Assembly: GCF_036670015.1 (NCBI RefSeq)
Contig: NZ_CP137636.1
Coordinates: 1,652,501-1,716,500, forward strand
Source: Niallia sp. XMNu-256
GTDB lineage: Bacteria; Bacillota; Bacilli; Bacillales; Cytobacillaceae
DNA: 64,000 nucleotides
Reading direction: 5' to 3'
In this document: piece by piece, positions 25,378 to 34,798 of the stretch
How the letters are laid out: every line of letters begins with the position of its first letter
Position numbering within the stretch: the stretch's first letter is position 1
The notes under the pieces: model-generated
The model's database searches: none
Told to the model about the DNA's origin: nothing
The model's input: only the letters and a program-made list of their open reading frames with translations
Position numbers and translations under genes: made by a program

Positions 25378-25968
25378 ATGGAAGTGACTTTTAAGGAAAT
25401 AGATACCATTTTTAATCGAACAAAAAATGCATTAATGGAATTTATGGAGATTATAACACCGGTCATTGAAAATGCGAAGGATGACCACGAGCGCCTTTAT
25501 TGGCATCATATTTATGAAGAAGAAGAACATCGTTCCGATCGTTTGGATATTTTGCTACCAAAGATTCAAGCATTCCTAAAAGATGAACATAGTATAGCTA
25601 GTAACCAGCTTGAATTTATACACCTTTTACAAGACATAAGTTTAGAGAAGTTTGGCCTACATAATTTTTTAGAACACTTAGATTTATCTCTTTTTCAATT
25701 TAAAGGAACCGAACTTGAAGGAAAAATCCAAACATTAAGGGACTTTACTTATGATGATTATCAACAAATGAAAACTATCTTGGAAAAATTGAATCAAGAA
25801 TTTCAAGGTGGTATTCAATTGGATACATCTATTCCAACCGATGAAAAAGAAGGAAAGAGTTCGAATGTAAAAATTGAGGCTTATTCACATGATCATTCAC
25901 ATGAGCGTAATCAATCAAAACAAACTTTGAGAAAAACGTTAACCGTTGGCAGTCTAAAACAAAGATAA
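25378..25968 (+). CDS. IMEF encapsulin cargo protein (iron-mineralising)
   Basis: This 196-aa helical protein matches the iron-mineralising encapsulin-associated firmicute (IMEF) cargo, a ferritin-like four-helix protein that oxidises Fe2+ inside the shell. Glu/His-rich helices are visible (HIYEEEEHRSDRLDILLP, and HNFLEHLDLSLF). The C-terminus ends TLTVGSLKQR, the targeting peptide that docks cargo to the shell interior. A variable His/Ser-rich linker precedes it. AAGGGGGG lies before ATG 25378, and the shell gene follows after 22 bases in the same operon. No Fur box is seen directly upstream. Confidence 0.85.
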   Translation: MEVTFKEIDTIFNRTKNALMEFMEIITPVIENAKDDHERLYWHHIYEEEEHRSDRLDILLPKIQAFLKDEHSIASNQLEFIHLLQDISLEKFGLHNFLEHLDLSLFQFKGTELEGKIQTLRDFTYDDYQQMKTILEKLNQEFQGGIQLDTSIPTDEKEGKSSNVKIEAYSHDHSHERNQSKQTLRKTLTVGSLKQR

Positions 25969-25990
25969 AATAAAGGGAGAAGTGATAATT

Positions 25991-26843
25991 ATGGATAAAT
26001 CGGCTCAATTTCCTGAGTCTTCCTTAACAAGAGAGGAATGGCAGGAACTCGATCTAACTGTGTTTGAGAGTGTAAAAAAGCAGCTCATTGGTAGAAGATT
26101 TATAGACATATATGGACCACTTGGCGAAGGGGTTCAATCAGTGACAAATGATATATATGAAAATCCTGAACGAGGAGCCATCAGTTTTCATGGTGAAGAC
26201 TTAGGACTATCTGTACCCTCAAAGAGAGTAACCCTTACAATTCCTATGTTATATAAAGATTTCATTTTATATTGGCGGGATATTCAGCAAGCTAAAACGC
26301 TTGGCAATCCAATTGACTTCTCAGCTTCAGCCAATGCGGCTCAGCAGTGTGCCTTATTAGAGGATGATCTCATTTTTAACGGATCAAAGGAATTTGATAT
26401 CCAGGGAATCATGAATGTGAAAGGTAAATTATCACATATCCGCAGTGATTGGATGGAATCTGGAAATGCTTTTAGTGATGTAGTTGAAGCTAGAAATAAA
26501 CTCCTAAGAATGGGTCATACAGGACCGTATGCTCTTGTTCTGTCTCCTGAATTGTATGCACTCGTACACCGTGTTCATCAAGGAACGCACGTATTGGAGA
26601 TTGAACATATTCGAGAATTGATGACAGCCGGCGTTTTTCAATCCCCAATGATAAAAAGCGGTACAGGTAGGTGTTGTGCTAGATGCAGGGAAACAAAATA
26701 TAGATTTGGCTATAGCCAGTGATTTTGACACGACATTTTTGGATCAAGATAATATGAATTATTATTTCCGTGTTTACGAAACTATTGTTCCGAGAGTTAA
26801 ACGTCCTACAGCTATCTGTACATTAGAAGATTTCTCTGAATAA
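25991..26843 (+). pseudogene. Encapsulin shell protein, frameshifted near C-terminus
   Basis: The HK97-fold shell protein reads intact from ATG 25991 (MDKSAQFPESSLTREEWQEL) through ~225 residues, including FIDIYGPLGEGVQ and the P-domain. A tandem AGGT-AGGT at 26665-26672 then shifts the frame, ending at 26722 after junk. In the +1 frame the natural end follows directly (VVLDAGKQNIDLAI to LEDFSE, stop 26843). Removing one AGGT restores 282 aa, a normal length for IMEF-type shells. The missing part forms core strands of the A and P domains, so the product as written should not assemble. A sequencing error is possible, but a 4-bp duplication is unusual for one. Confidence 0.8.
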
Positions 26844-26896
26844 ATTGCTGCTAAATTCGGTTAAAACAGTAGAATGATATCATCCTGCTGTTTAAA

Positions 26897-27361
26897 TTAA
26901 GCAATGGAAAAGATTTTATTTTCCGAGTAGATCAGTCCGGTATTTATTTCTTTTGTGGCTGCATGGAGGCCAATATCTTCAATGATCAATTTTGCCTCAT
27001 CATGGAAGATTGAATTGAAGCTGTCTTTATTGACTTCAAATAATCTTTTTAAGTATTTTATTTTTTGTTCAGTTTTAGTTTTTTTGTATGCTTTATTGTT
27101 TAATTCAACTATTTTTTTATGTTTAGGTTCTAGTAGTAAACTAAGTTCAGAGATATTAATAATAATGTTTTGATGATCTTCTGTCATGAATCCGATTGAA
27201 TAAATAGAAGATCCTAATAAATCGATATGGGTGATTACAGCATTTGGATAAACTTCTCCAGTGCAAAGGCGGAGGGTGTTTACTTCAATCGCACCGCCAA
27301 TTGTTCTTTCGTTGATTAGTAATTTATGGATATCCTTAAGACCTTTGATTTGATGTTTCAT
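26897..27361 (-). CDS. Hypothetical protein between encapsulin and ferredoxin genes (154 aa)
   Basis: The minus-strand start follows AAGGAGG by 9 bases. The first ~90 residues are strand-rich (VITHIDLLGSSIYSIGFM), the rest helical. A Fur box lies directly upstream and is shared with the divergent ferredoxin gene, so an iron-linked role is likely. The family is not recognised. Confidence 0.6.
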   Translation of the reverse strand: MKHQIKGLKDIHKLLINERTIGGAIEVNTLRLCTGEVYPNAVITHIDLLGSSIYSIGFMTEDHQNIIINISELSLLLEPKHKKIVELNNKAYKKTKTEQKIKYLKRLFEVNKDSFNSIFHDEAKLIIEDIGLHAATKEINTGLIYSENKIFSIA

Positions 27362-27398
27362 GTTGTAGCCTCCTTTGTAGTTAGAAGGAAAAAATCAT

Positions 27399-27424
27399 TG
27401 AGAACAATTATCATTATCATCATT
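27399..27424. promoter_or_regulatory. Fur box between divergent genes
   Basis: ACAATTATCATTATCATCAT gives two overlapping GATAAT-type hexamer runs on the minus strand. It lies ~40 bases from the minus-strand start at 27361 and ~80 from the ferredoxin start. Confidence 0.75.
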
Positions 27425-27506
27425 ATACAAAGCAAATAGGCGGGCGGTCAAGATAATTTTCAATAAAATATTCAAAAAATTTGTTTTTTAAAAGGGGATA
27501 CAATTG

Positions 27507-27866
27507 ATGAAAAAATTAACAATAGGCTCCTTAAAGTATAATCACATGAAGCAAACGATTACGATAGATCAACCTATTTATATGAATAAACTGCCTGTCA
27601 ATCAACCAAATAGGGTATTAGAAATTAAACAAAATCAACGTTATTTTCAAGTAGAAGTGAAAAAAGGCCAATCTATATTAGATGCAGCCCTCGAACAAAA
27701 TGTATTTTTAGATTATAAATGTAAAAAGGGCACCTGCGGTAAATGTAGGGTGGAATTATTGAATGGGAGCACTTATCTCCAACCAGCAAATTATCTTGAG
27801 GAGAAGAAATTAAACGACTTAATACATAGAAGATTTCGTCTAGCCTGTCAGGCTATAGCCAGGTGA
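27507..27866 (+). CDS. Encapsulin-targeted 2Fe-2S ferredoxin
   Basis: Residues 1-10 (MKKLTIGSLK) repeat the TVGSLK-type targeting peptide of the IMEF cargo at the other end of the protein, so this ferredoxin should be packed into the shell. Residues ~50-119 form a plant-type 2Fe-2S domain with CKKGTCGKC and a last Cys in RLACQA. In related encapsulin loci such ferredoxins are proposed to reduce and release stored iron. AAAGGGG lies before ATG 27507. The Fur box upstream fits expression under iron starvation, when release is needed. Confidence 0.85.
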   Translation: MKKLTIGSLKYNHMKQTITIDQPIYMNKLPVNQPNRVLEIKQNQRYFQVEVKKGQSILDAALEQNVFLDYKCKKGTCGKCRVELLNGSTYLQPANYLEEKKLNDLIHRRFRLACQAIAR

Positions 27867-28222
27867 TGATTGGTTGTAGTAATCTAGTTTACATCGATTC
27901 TATCTTCTTTTTCTTTAAAATATTATTTATGATGAGAGAAGAATATACCAACTATTATTAAGGTATTGTTTCGTTTTGCAAGTTAAGGTGTTGAGTAAAG
28001 ATGTGTATAATTAAACCGCGTGTAAAAAGCAATAATATGTTTTCTTCCGAAATCCCTTATAATAACAATAAATTATTATGTAAACTATTAAAATATGTAA
28101 GTATAGTGTTTAAAAATGATTCCAATTCATTTTGAATAACAATTGCTTCAATAAAATATGGTAAAGAAGTTAGAGCTTCATTACCATATGAACTAATAAC
28201 AGGAAATTTATAAAAAATAATT

Positions 28223-28262
28223 AAAAGCATCGATCCACTAGTGTAAGGAATCGATGCTTCTT
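28223..28262. terminator. Terminator after siderophore-binding protein gene
   Basis: AAAAGCATCGATCC and GGAATCGATGCTTC form a long stem with T/A runs on both sides. It ends the minus-strand SBP gene. The rest of 27867-28222 is AT-rich without a credible gene. Confidence 0.8.
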
Positions 28263-28293
28263 TTTCCATATTTTACTTAAGGTATTTATCCTC

Positions 28294-29262
28294 TTACTTT
28301 AGAAATATTTTTTCAATGTCATCTAACATTAAGTGGGCAGCTTTTATACCGCCTGCTGTATTCCAAATGACGTCATCTACTTTGTGTACTTCGCCTTTTT
28401 TTGCTACTTCAAGGTTTTGGAATATAGGGTCCTCTAACCATTCTTTTTCAAGCTGAGAAGCAGTACCATCCCCAGTTTCATATGTAAAGTAGAAGAGAAT
28501 ATCTCCATCCATTAGAGGAATTTGTTCTTTCGTAGCTCCTTTTATCGCAAACTCGTCTACATTTTGACTTTCTGGTCTAGCAAATCCAAGCTGATCTAGA
28601 ATTACTCCAGAAAAAGAATCTTTTTGATAAATACGAACATCTCCTGCCATAAAGCGAACCATAGAGATCGTCATATTTAATTTATCCCCAAGTTGTTCTT
28701 TTAGATTGGCGATACGAGCATCGTATTCCTCTATTACTTCTTTTCCTTTGTCTTCTTTATTAAGTGCTTTTGCATAAAGTTCAAAGTTGTGTTTCCAATT
28801 GCCTCGTAAGTCTTCTGCAAATACAGTAGGAGCAATAGCGCTTAGCTGCTCGTAAATAGCTTCTTGACGCATTTTATTTCCAATAATTAAGTCTGGCTGC
28901 AAGGCAGCAATGGCTTCTACATTTACTTCACTTTCTAATCCAACTACCTCAACGTCTTTCATTTCATCGGCAATATGATCATACCAAGGATCTCCTGTAA
29001 AAGATTGGACAGCACCAACAGGCGTGACACCAAGAGCTAAAAGGGCTTCCGTTCCTTCATTTGTTAGAATGACGACTTTTTCAGGTGTTTTTTCGATTGT
29101 CGTTGTGCCCATGGCATGCTCAACTGTATAGCTTGTATCTTCTGTTTTAGGACTGTTCCCTTTCTCTTCGGCATTGTTCACTTTATCATTGCCTCCGCAT
29201 GCAGCTAAGATAAAGATCAGCATGATGGATAGAATGGATAATATGGTTCTCATAGATTTCAT
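28294..29262 (-). CDS. Iron-siderophore ABC transporter substrate-binding lipoprotein
   Basis: This 322-aa protein has a lipoprotein signal (IMLIFILAACGGN; lipidated Cys21) and the class III/FecB-type fold: TTTIEKTPEKVVILTNEGTE at the start, AVQSFTGDPW, and LQPDLIIGNKM in the first lobe. It would bind ferric siderophore outside the membrane and deliver it to the divergently encoded FecCD permeases. Two Fur boxes lie between the divergent units. The siderophore is not determined by sequence; the adjacent NIS operon suggests its carboxylate product. Confidence 0.9.
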   Translation of the reverse strand: MKSMRTILSILSIMLIFILAACGGNDKVNNAEEKGNSPKTEDTSYTVEHAMGTTTIEKTPEKVVILTNEGTEALLALGVTPVGAVQSFTGDPWYDHIADEMKDVEVVGLESEVNVEAIAALQPDLIIGNKMRQEAIYEQLSAIAPTVFAEDLRGNWKHNFELYAKALNKEDKGKEVIEEYDARIANLKEQLGDKLNMTISMVRFMAGDVRIYQKDSFSGVILDQLGFARPESQNVDEFAIKGATKEQIPLMDGDILFYFTYETGDGTASQLEKEWLEDPIFQNLEVAKKGEVHKVDDVIWNTAGGIKAAHLMLDDIEKIFLK

Positions 29263-29289
29263 TTTTGTATTCTCCCCCTAAGTATAAGT

Positions 29290-29309
29290 GTAAATGATTA
29301 TCATTTTCA
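29290..29309. promoter_or_regulatory. Fur box for SBP gene
   Basis: TAAATGATTATCATTTTCA contains an ATGATTATCAT core and lies ~30 bases before the minus-strand SBP start. Confidence 0.75.
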
Positions 29310-29356
29310 GTTACTAGATATATTAAAACGATTCCATATCTTCTGTCAATAACTAA

Positions 29357-29386
29357 ATGAAAATAATTATCATTATCATTGACAGA
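29357..29386. promoter_or_regulatory. Fur box for permease-ATPase operon
   Basis: AATAATTATCATTATCATTG matches overlapping Fur hexamers. It lies ~65 bases before the first permease gene. Confidence 0.8.
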
Positions 29387-29450
29387 TTTATAGTATTTAA
29401 AATAGACTAAATTTATTAATTAAATAAATAGTATCGGAAGGGTAATAGAT

Positions 29451-30455
29451 ATGTTTTTAAAGAATAATAGACAGAGATTAATAGCTCTTTTCATAACAAT
29501 TATCTTATTAATATTGTTAATGTGTGCCAGCATTGTATATGGTTACACAGATACAAATTGGAAAATAGCATGGGATGCTTTTCAAAGTAATAATGGAACA
29601 AACGAACACCTCGTTATCACAACTGTTCGATTACCTAGGGCGCTCATAGCTGCAGCTGTAGGTAGCAGTTTAGCTATTGCGGGTGTACTTATGCAAACAT
29701 TAACGAAAAATCCTCTTGCATCTCCGGATATCTTTGGTGTAAATGCTGGTGCGGGTTTCGCTGTTGTCATCGGGGTGACTGTATTCTCGATGGGAAATCT
29801 GCAAGCTATCACATGGGTAGCGTTTTTAGGTGCAGCCTTTGCCGCCATTGGAGTTTATCTAATAGGCTCTGTTGGAAGAGAAGGGTTGACACCGATCAAG
29901 CTTACACTGGCGGGGGCTGCGATGGCTGCTATGTTTTCAGCTTTTACCCAGGGATTTCTCGTAATAGATGAAGTGGCCCTTGAGCAGGTTTTGTTTTGGT
30001 TAGCAGGGTCTGTTCAGGGCAGGAAGCTCGAAATATTAACTTCCGTACTGCCCTATTTACTAGTTGGTTGGATAGGAGCGATAATTCTCTCTTCTAAGAT
30101 GAATGTTTTATCAATGGGGGAGGATGTAGCAAAGGGATTAGGACTATATACAGGATTTCTAAAAATAGGAGCAGCAATAGTCATTATTCTTTTATCAGGT
30201 GGTTCGGTAGCCATTGCTGGACCGATTGGATTTATCGGAATTGTAGTTCCACACATCGCACGATCAATTATAGGAATCGACCATCGCTGGGTCATTCCAT
30301 TTTCAGGTCTGCTCGGGGGCATTCTTCTACTAGCGGCGGATATTTTGGCACGCTATGTGATCATGCCGGAGGAAGTTCCTGTAGGAGTTATGACGGCCAT
30401 TATTGGTACGCCATTCTTTATCTATATTGCAAGAAAGGGGTTTAATTCAAAATGA
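29451..30455 (+). CDS. FecCD-type siderophore permease, subunit 1
   Basis: This 334-aa membrane protein has ~9-10 helices and FecCD/BtuC family marks: TTVRLPRALIAAAVGSSLAI, LMQTLTKNPLASPDIFGVNA and the coupling region AGPIGFIGIVVPHIARSIIG. It overlaps the next permease gene by four bases (ATGA), so they are translationally coupled and form a heterodimeric channel. Confidence 0.9.
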   Translation: MFLKNNRQRLIALFITIILLILLMCASIVYGYTDTNWKIAWDAFQSNNGTNEHLVITTVRLPRALIAAAVGSSLAIAGVLMQTLTKNPLASPDIFGVNAGAGFAVVIGVTVFSMGNLQAITWVAFLGAAFAAIGVYLIGSVGREGLTPIKLTLAGAAMAAMFSAFTQGFLVIDEVALEQVLFWLAGSVQGRKLEILTSVLPYLLVGWIGAIILSSKMNVLSMGEDVAKGLGLYTGFLKIGAAIVIILLSGGSVAIAGPIGFIGIVVPHIARSIIGIDHRWVIPFSGLLGGILLLAADILARYVIMPEEVPVGVMTAIIGTPFFIYIARKGFNSK

Positions 30456-31507
30456 GTCCTTATAAAAGTGTCAGATGGTTTAAAGGAAAAATCTCCTTTC
30501 TTTTGGATAAACGGGCCGCAAAAGTATTAACCATTATGGTCATGGTGGCTGCATTCATTTTTATTATCAGTACGGGAATTGGTGAGATGAACATTAGCCC
30601 TCTCACGGTTTTACTAGTCTTTTTTGGTGGGGGTACGGAGATGGAACAACTCGTTGTAACGTCCTTTCGCTTACCAAGAATTATTATTGCACTTATGGTA
30701 GGGATTTCATTGGCTGTTGCAGGTGGAATCTTGCAAGGAATGATTCGAAACCCGTTAGCCTCTCCTGATATTTTAGGAATTACTGGCGGGGCAGCAGTAG
30801 CTGTTGTTGGGTTTTTGGCCTTTTTCAGTGATGAGAATAACGCTTTAACCGTAAGTATTAAATGGATGCCATTAGCTGCCTTTATAGGTGCTGGTGTCAT
30901 TGCGATCCTAGTTTATTTGTTAGCATGGAAAAATGGAATAGCACCTATACGCCTTGTATTAATAGGGATTGGGATATCAGCGCTTATGCAAGCCCTCACG
31001 ACTTTAATGATGATTTTAGGTCCGATTTATCGGGCAAGTCAGGCAAATATTTGGATTACCGGAACTGTACATGGGTCCACTTGGGATCATGTTAGTATTT
31101 TGCTTCCTTGTACGGTCATTCTTGTCACGGTCGCTTTGATGATGGTAAGAAACATGAATGTACAAGAACTTGGTGATGAGATTGCGACTGGGGTAGGGAG
31201 TCATGTTCAACGACAGCGTTTTTTCCTCATGATGATCAGTACGGCGCTCATAGGAAGTTCTGTTGCTTTTGCCGGGGGGATTGGGTTCGTTGGATTAATG
31301 GCACCGCATATGGCAAGAAGACTTGTAGGCTCTTCTTTTGGTGCTTTGTTACCTGTTTCAGCATTAATCGGAGGCATTCTTGTTATGCTGGCGGACTTGG
31401 TTGGTAGAACGTTATTTTCTCCATTAGAAATTCCTGCAGGGGTATTTACCTCGGCAATCGGAGCACCTTATTTTATATACTTATTGTTTAAAACTCGGAA
31501 TTCATAG
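30452..31507 (+). CDS. FecCD-type siderophore permease, subunit 2
   Basis: This 351-aa membrane protein is the partner of the preceding subunit, with the same marks: FRLPRIIIALMVGISLAVAG, LQGMIRNPLASPDILGITGG and GGIGFVGLMAPHMARRLVG. A short basic N-terminus precedes the first helix at ~residue 24. The ATPase gene follows after 38 bases. Confidence 0.9.
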   Translation: MSPYKSVRWFKGKISFLLDKRAAKVLTIMVMVAAFIFIISTGIGEMNISPLTVLLVFFGGGTEMEQLVVTSFRLPRIIIALMVGISLAVAGGILQGMIRNPLASPDILGITGGAAVAVVGFLAFFSDENNALTVSIKWMPLAAFIGAGVIAILVYLLAWKNGIAPIRLVLIGIGISALMQALTTLMMILGPIYRASQANIWITGTVHGSTWDHVSILLPCTVILVTVALMMVRNMNVQELGDEIATGVGSHVQRQRFFLMMISTALIGSSVAFAGGIGFVGLMAPHMARRLVGSSFGALLPVSALIGGILVMLADLVGRTLFSPLEIPAGVFTSAIGAPYFIYLLFKTRNS

Positions 31508-31545
31508 AAAAGTAGAATATAAAATTGCAAAAAGGAGTGAATCCA

Positions 31546-32355
31546 ATGGCACAGGCAATTGAAACGAAAGGTCTAACTCTTTCATATGGAGATACCATCA
31601 TTATTGATGAGTTAAATCTTAACATTCCAAAAGGTGAAATTACCGTTTTTATTGGCGGAAATGGCTGTGGAAAGTCTACGCTTCTTCGCTCAATAGCACG
31701 CTTATTAAAACCGAAAGCAGGGGCTGTTTTATTAGAAGGAAATGCAATTGCAAAAATGTCAACGAAGGAGGTTGCCAAGCAAATGGCTATTCTTCCTCAG
31801 TCATCCGTTGCACCCGAAGGTCTCAGTGTTCTACAGCTAGTTAAGCAAGGGCGCTATCCCCATCAAACATGGCTAAAGCAGTGGGCAAAGGAAGATGAGA
31901 AGAAAGTAAACAGGGCATTAGCTGCGACAGGAATAGAAGATTTAAAGGATCGGGCTGTTGATTCCTTATCTGGCGGGCAACGTCAAAGAGCATGGATTGC
32001 AATGACATTAGCACAGGATACGGATATTATCCTGCTTGATGAACCGACAACATACCTTGATATGACACATCAAATTGAAATATTGGATTTGTTATTTGAT
32101 TTAAATGAAAATGAACAAAGAACGATTGTCATGGTTCTTCATGATTTAAATTTGGCATGTCGTTATGCCCATAATATTGTTGCAATCAAAGACCAAAAAA
32201 TCTTTGCACAGGGAAAGCCGGAAAATGTTATTAATCGTAAACTAGTTAAGAGTGTATTTGGTATGGATTGTGAAATTACCTTTGACCCATTGTTTGGAAC
32301 TCCACTTTGTATTCCACACGGAAAAGGAAGATATATTTACAAAGGGGCCGTATGA
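31546..32355 (+). CDS. Siderophore ABC transporter ATPase (FecE-like)
   Basis: This 269-aa ATP-binding subunit has Walker [10 protein letters not shown], signature [10 protein letters not shown], Walker [14 protein letters not shown] and the His of VMVLHDLN. Length and order (SBP, two permeases, ATPase) fit a complete type II importer. AAAGGAG lies 7 bases before ATG 31546. It completes the Fur-controlled import operon. Confidence 0.9.
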   Translation: MAQAIETKGLTLSYGDTIIIDELNLNIPKGEITVFIGGNGCGKSTLLRSIARLLKPKAGAVLLEGNAIAKMSTKEVAKQMAILPQSSVAPEGLSVLQLVKQGRYPHQTWLKQWAKEDEKKVNRALAATGIEDLKDRAVDSLSGGQRQRAWIAMTLAQDTDIILLDEPTTYLDMTHQIEILDLLFDLNENEQRTIVMVLHDLNLACRYAHNIVAIKDQKIFAQGKPENVINRKLVKSVFGMDCEITFDPLFGTPLCIPHGKGRYIYKGAV

Positions 32356-32535
32356 ATGGAGAAGTATGTTCTCAAGAAGGTTAAATCAAAATTCAAAGTA
32401 AAAAGAAGAAAAATAAGCTAGTATGCATTCAATCGTAGATTTTTTTGAGGTATCATCATGTTTAAATCTTTTAAAACATAGAATTAGTTCTATATTTTAA
32501 GCATTCGGGCTGCCAAAAAACCATTATTTATATAA

Positions 32536-32585
32536 CTGCACTCAATTGTTAAACATACTATCAATTTGGGTGCAGTTTTTTTTAT
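32536..32585 (+). terminator. Terminator after siderophore import operon
   Basis: AACTGCACTCAATTG and CAATTTGGGTGCAGTT pair with one bulge and end in T8. Confidence 0.85.
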
Positions 32586-32687
32586 AACTTTAATCATAAA
32601 ATTTTATTCTATTAATAATTAAACGGTGTAGGCCTCTTATAAAGTTTCTTCTAAAAATCATCCAATATTTTTAGTACTTTAGTTAGA

Positions 32688-32756
32688 TGACAATGATAAT
32701 CATTATCACTTATTATAATATTCGTACAATATAATGATAATGATTATCATTGTCAT
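32688..32756. promoter_or_regulatory. Two Fur boxes before NIS siderophore operon
   Basis: GACAATGATAATCATTATC (about 32689-32707) and AATGATAATGATTATCATTG (from 32732) are near-perfect 19-bp Fur sites ~25 bases apart, 42 bases or more before the first synthetase start. Paired sites imply tight repression in iron. Confidence 0.9.
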
Positions 32757-32797
32757 AAAGGTGGTTTAAAAAAGTTTTTGGTAAAGGATGTGGAGAA

Positions 32798-34798
32798 ATG
32801 GGTTCAATACAAATCGAATGCACTCGAGTAATCGAAAAAGAGGATTTTGATGTGGAAGAGTTAAAAACGTTAGCTTACATCAGGAGTAAAGAGCCTGTTT
32901 TGGAAGAATCGTTCCTGGCAAATCTAGAGGCAGGACGAAGGGGGATCTTTCAACGTCTATTTCAGGCACTTATACGAGAAAAGCTAATTGAAGAAGAGAG
33001 AGTCTCATGGATAGAAGGAGATGGGACAAGTATCTGCATTCAGCTGTCTAGTGGAAAAATACTGCAAGTTGAAGTTAAGAAGCGACATTCACTTGGAAGA
33101 TTCGATGTGGGGGGTGATGCTGTAGTTTATGGTCATGAGTATTCTAGAGTACTTACACATCCTGTTGAACTTCTAGAGTTGCTGAGGCAAGAAGGATTAT
33201 TAAACGAAGTACCGGAAGAGCAATTTCAACGATTTAAAATGGAGATTCAAAATGGAGTGGCCAATCTAACCTTAGCACTGGTAGGTGCTGCCCGAAGAAA
33301 AAGGGACTTAATTACAATTGCCAAATCAATAAATATACAGACCTCACTCGACTGGGTGATTAAACAGAGTAAGGACAATGAGAAATTTAGTCCATTGGCT
33401 TTTTATGAACAATGGGTCGTAGAAGGTCATTCTTTACACCCTGGGGCAAAGACAAAGTTTGGTCTTGATGTAGCAGATGTCATCCGGTATTCACCAGAAT
33501 GGGGTGCCACTCCAGAAGTAGCTGTTGTGGCGGTTCTAAAAGATTACTGTCAAACCACTTCCATTGATGACTACACCGTAACCACTCGTCTATATCAAGA
33601 GTATGAAGGCTTACAATCATTTGTTGAAAATACATTACATAATCAGGGATTAAATCCTGCCCATTTCGAATTGATTCCTGTACATCCGTGGCAGTTTGAT
33701 CATGCCGTATACTCCCTATACAAAAAAGAAATCGAACAGAAAATCATAGTTCCTATTTCAGACTTCCGTATTGCGACACAGTCATTAGTTTCTTTTCGTT
33801 CGTTAGCTCCCCTCCAAAAACTTGGACAGGGAAGGCATCATATAAAAACAGCCGTCAATATACAAACCACTAGTGCTGTACGTATTGTATCACCTAATTC
33901 TGTGGTAAATGGGCCAATCCTTTCAAAAATATTAGGTAACATTCAAGAAAGGGAAAATCACTTTTGGGGAAGCTTTGTTGTTCTTCAAGAACGTGCAGGT
34001 GTTTATTTCCAACCAATAAAACCAACATTGTCGGAGGAGGAGCGCTGGACACTACAGGCTAATTTGGCATCAATTATGCGGGAGAATCCGGAGAACTATG
34101 TTAAAAACGAAAAAGAAATTCCAATGGCTGCCGCAGCGCTAATAGCAGAGTCACCAATAAGTGGCAAACCTATAGCAATTGAATTAATTGAGGAGTTAGC
34201 TGGTTACTATGGTTTATCTGATGTCAGAGAGGCGGCAGTTTTATTTATTCAAAGATATGCGCAAGCATCGTTACCGGGCTTTTTAACCCTGATGGTACGA
34301 TATGGAATTAGTTTAGAAGGTCACATGCAAAATAGTGTCTCTGTTTTTCGGAATGGAGAGTTAGTGCGTATTCTTTTGAGAGACTTCGGGGGTGCACGAA
34401 TTTTACCAGAAAGATTGCAAAAACAAGGATTTCAAGCAGAGTTTTATCCTAGATCCTCCATTGTAACAGATAAGGTAGTTGAATTAAGAAATATTATTTC
34501 ATACTCGGTTATGCAAAACCATTTTGCTGAATTGATCACATGCATTGTTCGTGCTCTAGGAATCGATGAAGAGAAGCTTTGGAAGCAGGTAGTTGCCGTA
34601 TGTAAAGTTGTGTTTGAAGAACTTAAAAAAGACCCATCTATTGCAGAACAAGCTATAGCCGATGAACAGGCTCTTTTTCAACCTATGATTAACCTAAAGG
34701 CTCTTACGACGATGCGACTGCGAGGAGATATTACTGACTATTCATTTATAGAGGTTCCGAATCCTATGATGGAATGGAAAGGAGAGACTCAGTCATGA
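32798..34798 (+). CDS. NIS siderophore synthetase (IucA/IucC family), first
   Basis: This 666-aa ATP-dependent ligase joins a carboxylate such as citrate to an amine or alcohol without an NRPS. Family marks are VVEGHSLHPGAKTKFGL, PVHPWQFDH, SFRSLAPL, KTAVNIQTTSAVRIVSPN and LEGHMQNSVSV plus LRDFGG in the C-terminal palm. AAGGTGG lies well upstream of ATG 32798, and GGATGTGGAG is closer. The next synthetase starts by ATGA overlap, so both are made together. Confidence 0.9.
   Translation: MGSIQIECTRVIEKEDFDVEELKTLAYIRSKEPVLEESFLANLEAGRRGIFQRLFQALIREKLIEEERVSWIEGDGTSICIQLSSGKILQVEVKKRHSLGRFDVGGDAVVYGHEYSRVLTHPVELLELLRQEGLLNEVPEEQFQRFKMEIQNGVANLTLALVGAARRKRDLITIAKSINIQTSLDWVIKQSKDNEKFSPLAFYEQWVVEGHSLHPGAKTKFGLDVADVIRYSPEWGATPEVAVVAVLKDYCQTTSIDDYTVTTRLYQEYEGLQSFVENTLHNQGLNPAHFELIPVHPWQFDHAVYSLYKKEIEQKIIVPISDFRIATQSLVSFRSLAPLQKLGQGRHHIKTAVNIQTTSAVRIVSPNSVVNGPILSKILGNIQERENHFWGSFVVLQERAGVYFQPIKPTLSEEERWTLQANLASIMRENPENYVKNEKEIPMAAAALIAESPISGKPIAIELIEELAGYYGLSDVREAAVLFIQRYAQASLPGFLTLMVRYGISLEGHMQNSVSVFRNGELVRILLRDFGGARILPERLQKQGFQAEFYPRSSIVTDKVVELRNIISYSVMQNHFAELITCIVRALGIDEEKLWKQVVAVCKVVFEELKKDPSIAEQAIADEQALFQPMINLKALTTMRLRGDITDYSFIEVPNPMMEWKGETQS

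Noticed and set aside
28057-28269. Minus-strand 70-aa frame
   Set aside because: It overlaps the terminator hairpin at 28223-28262 and lacks a ribosome binding site.
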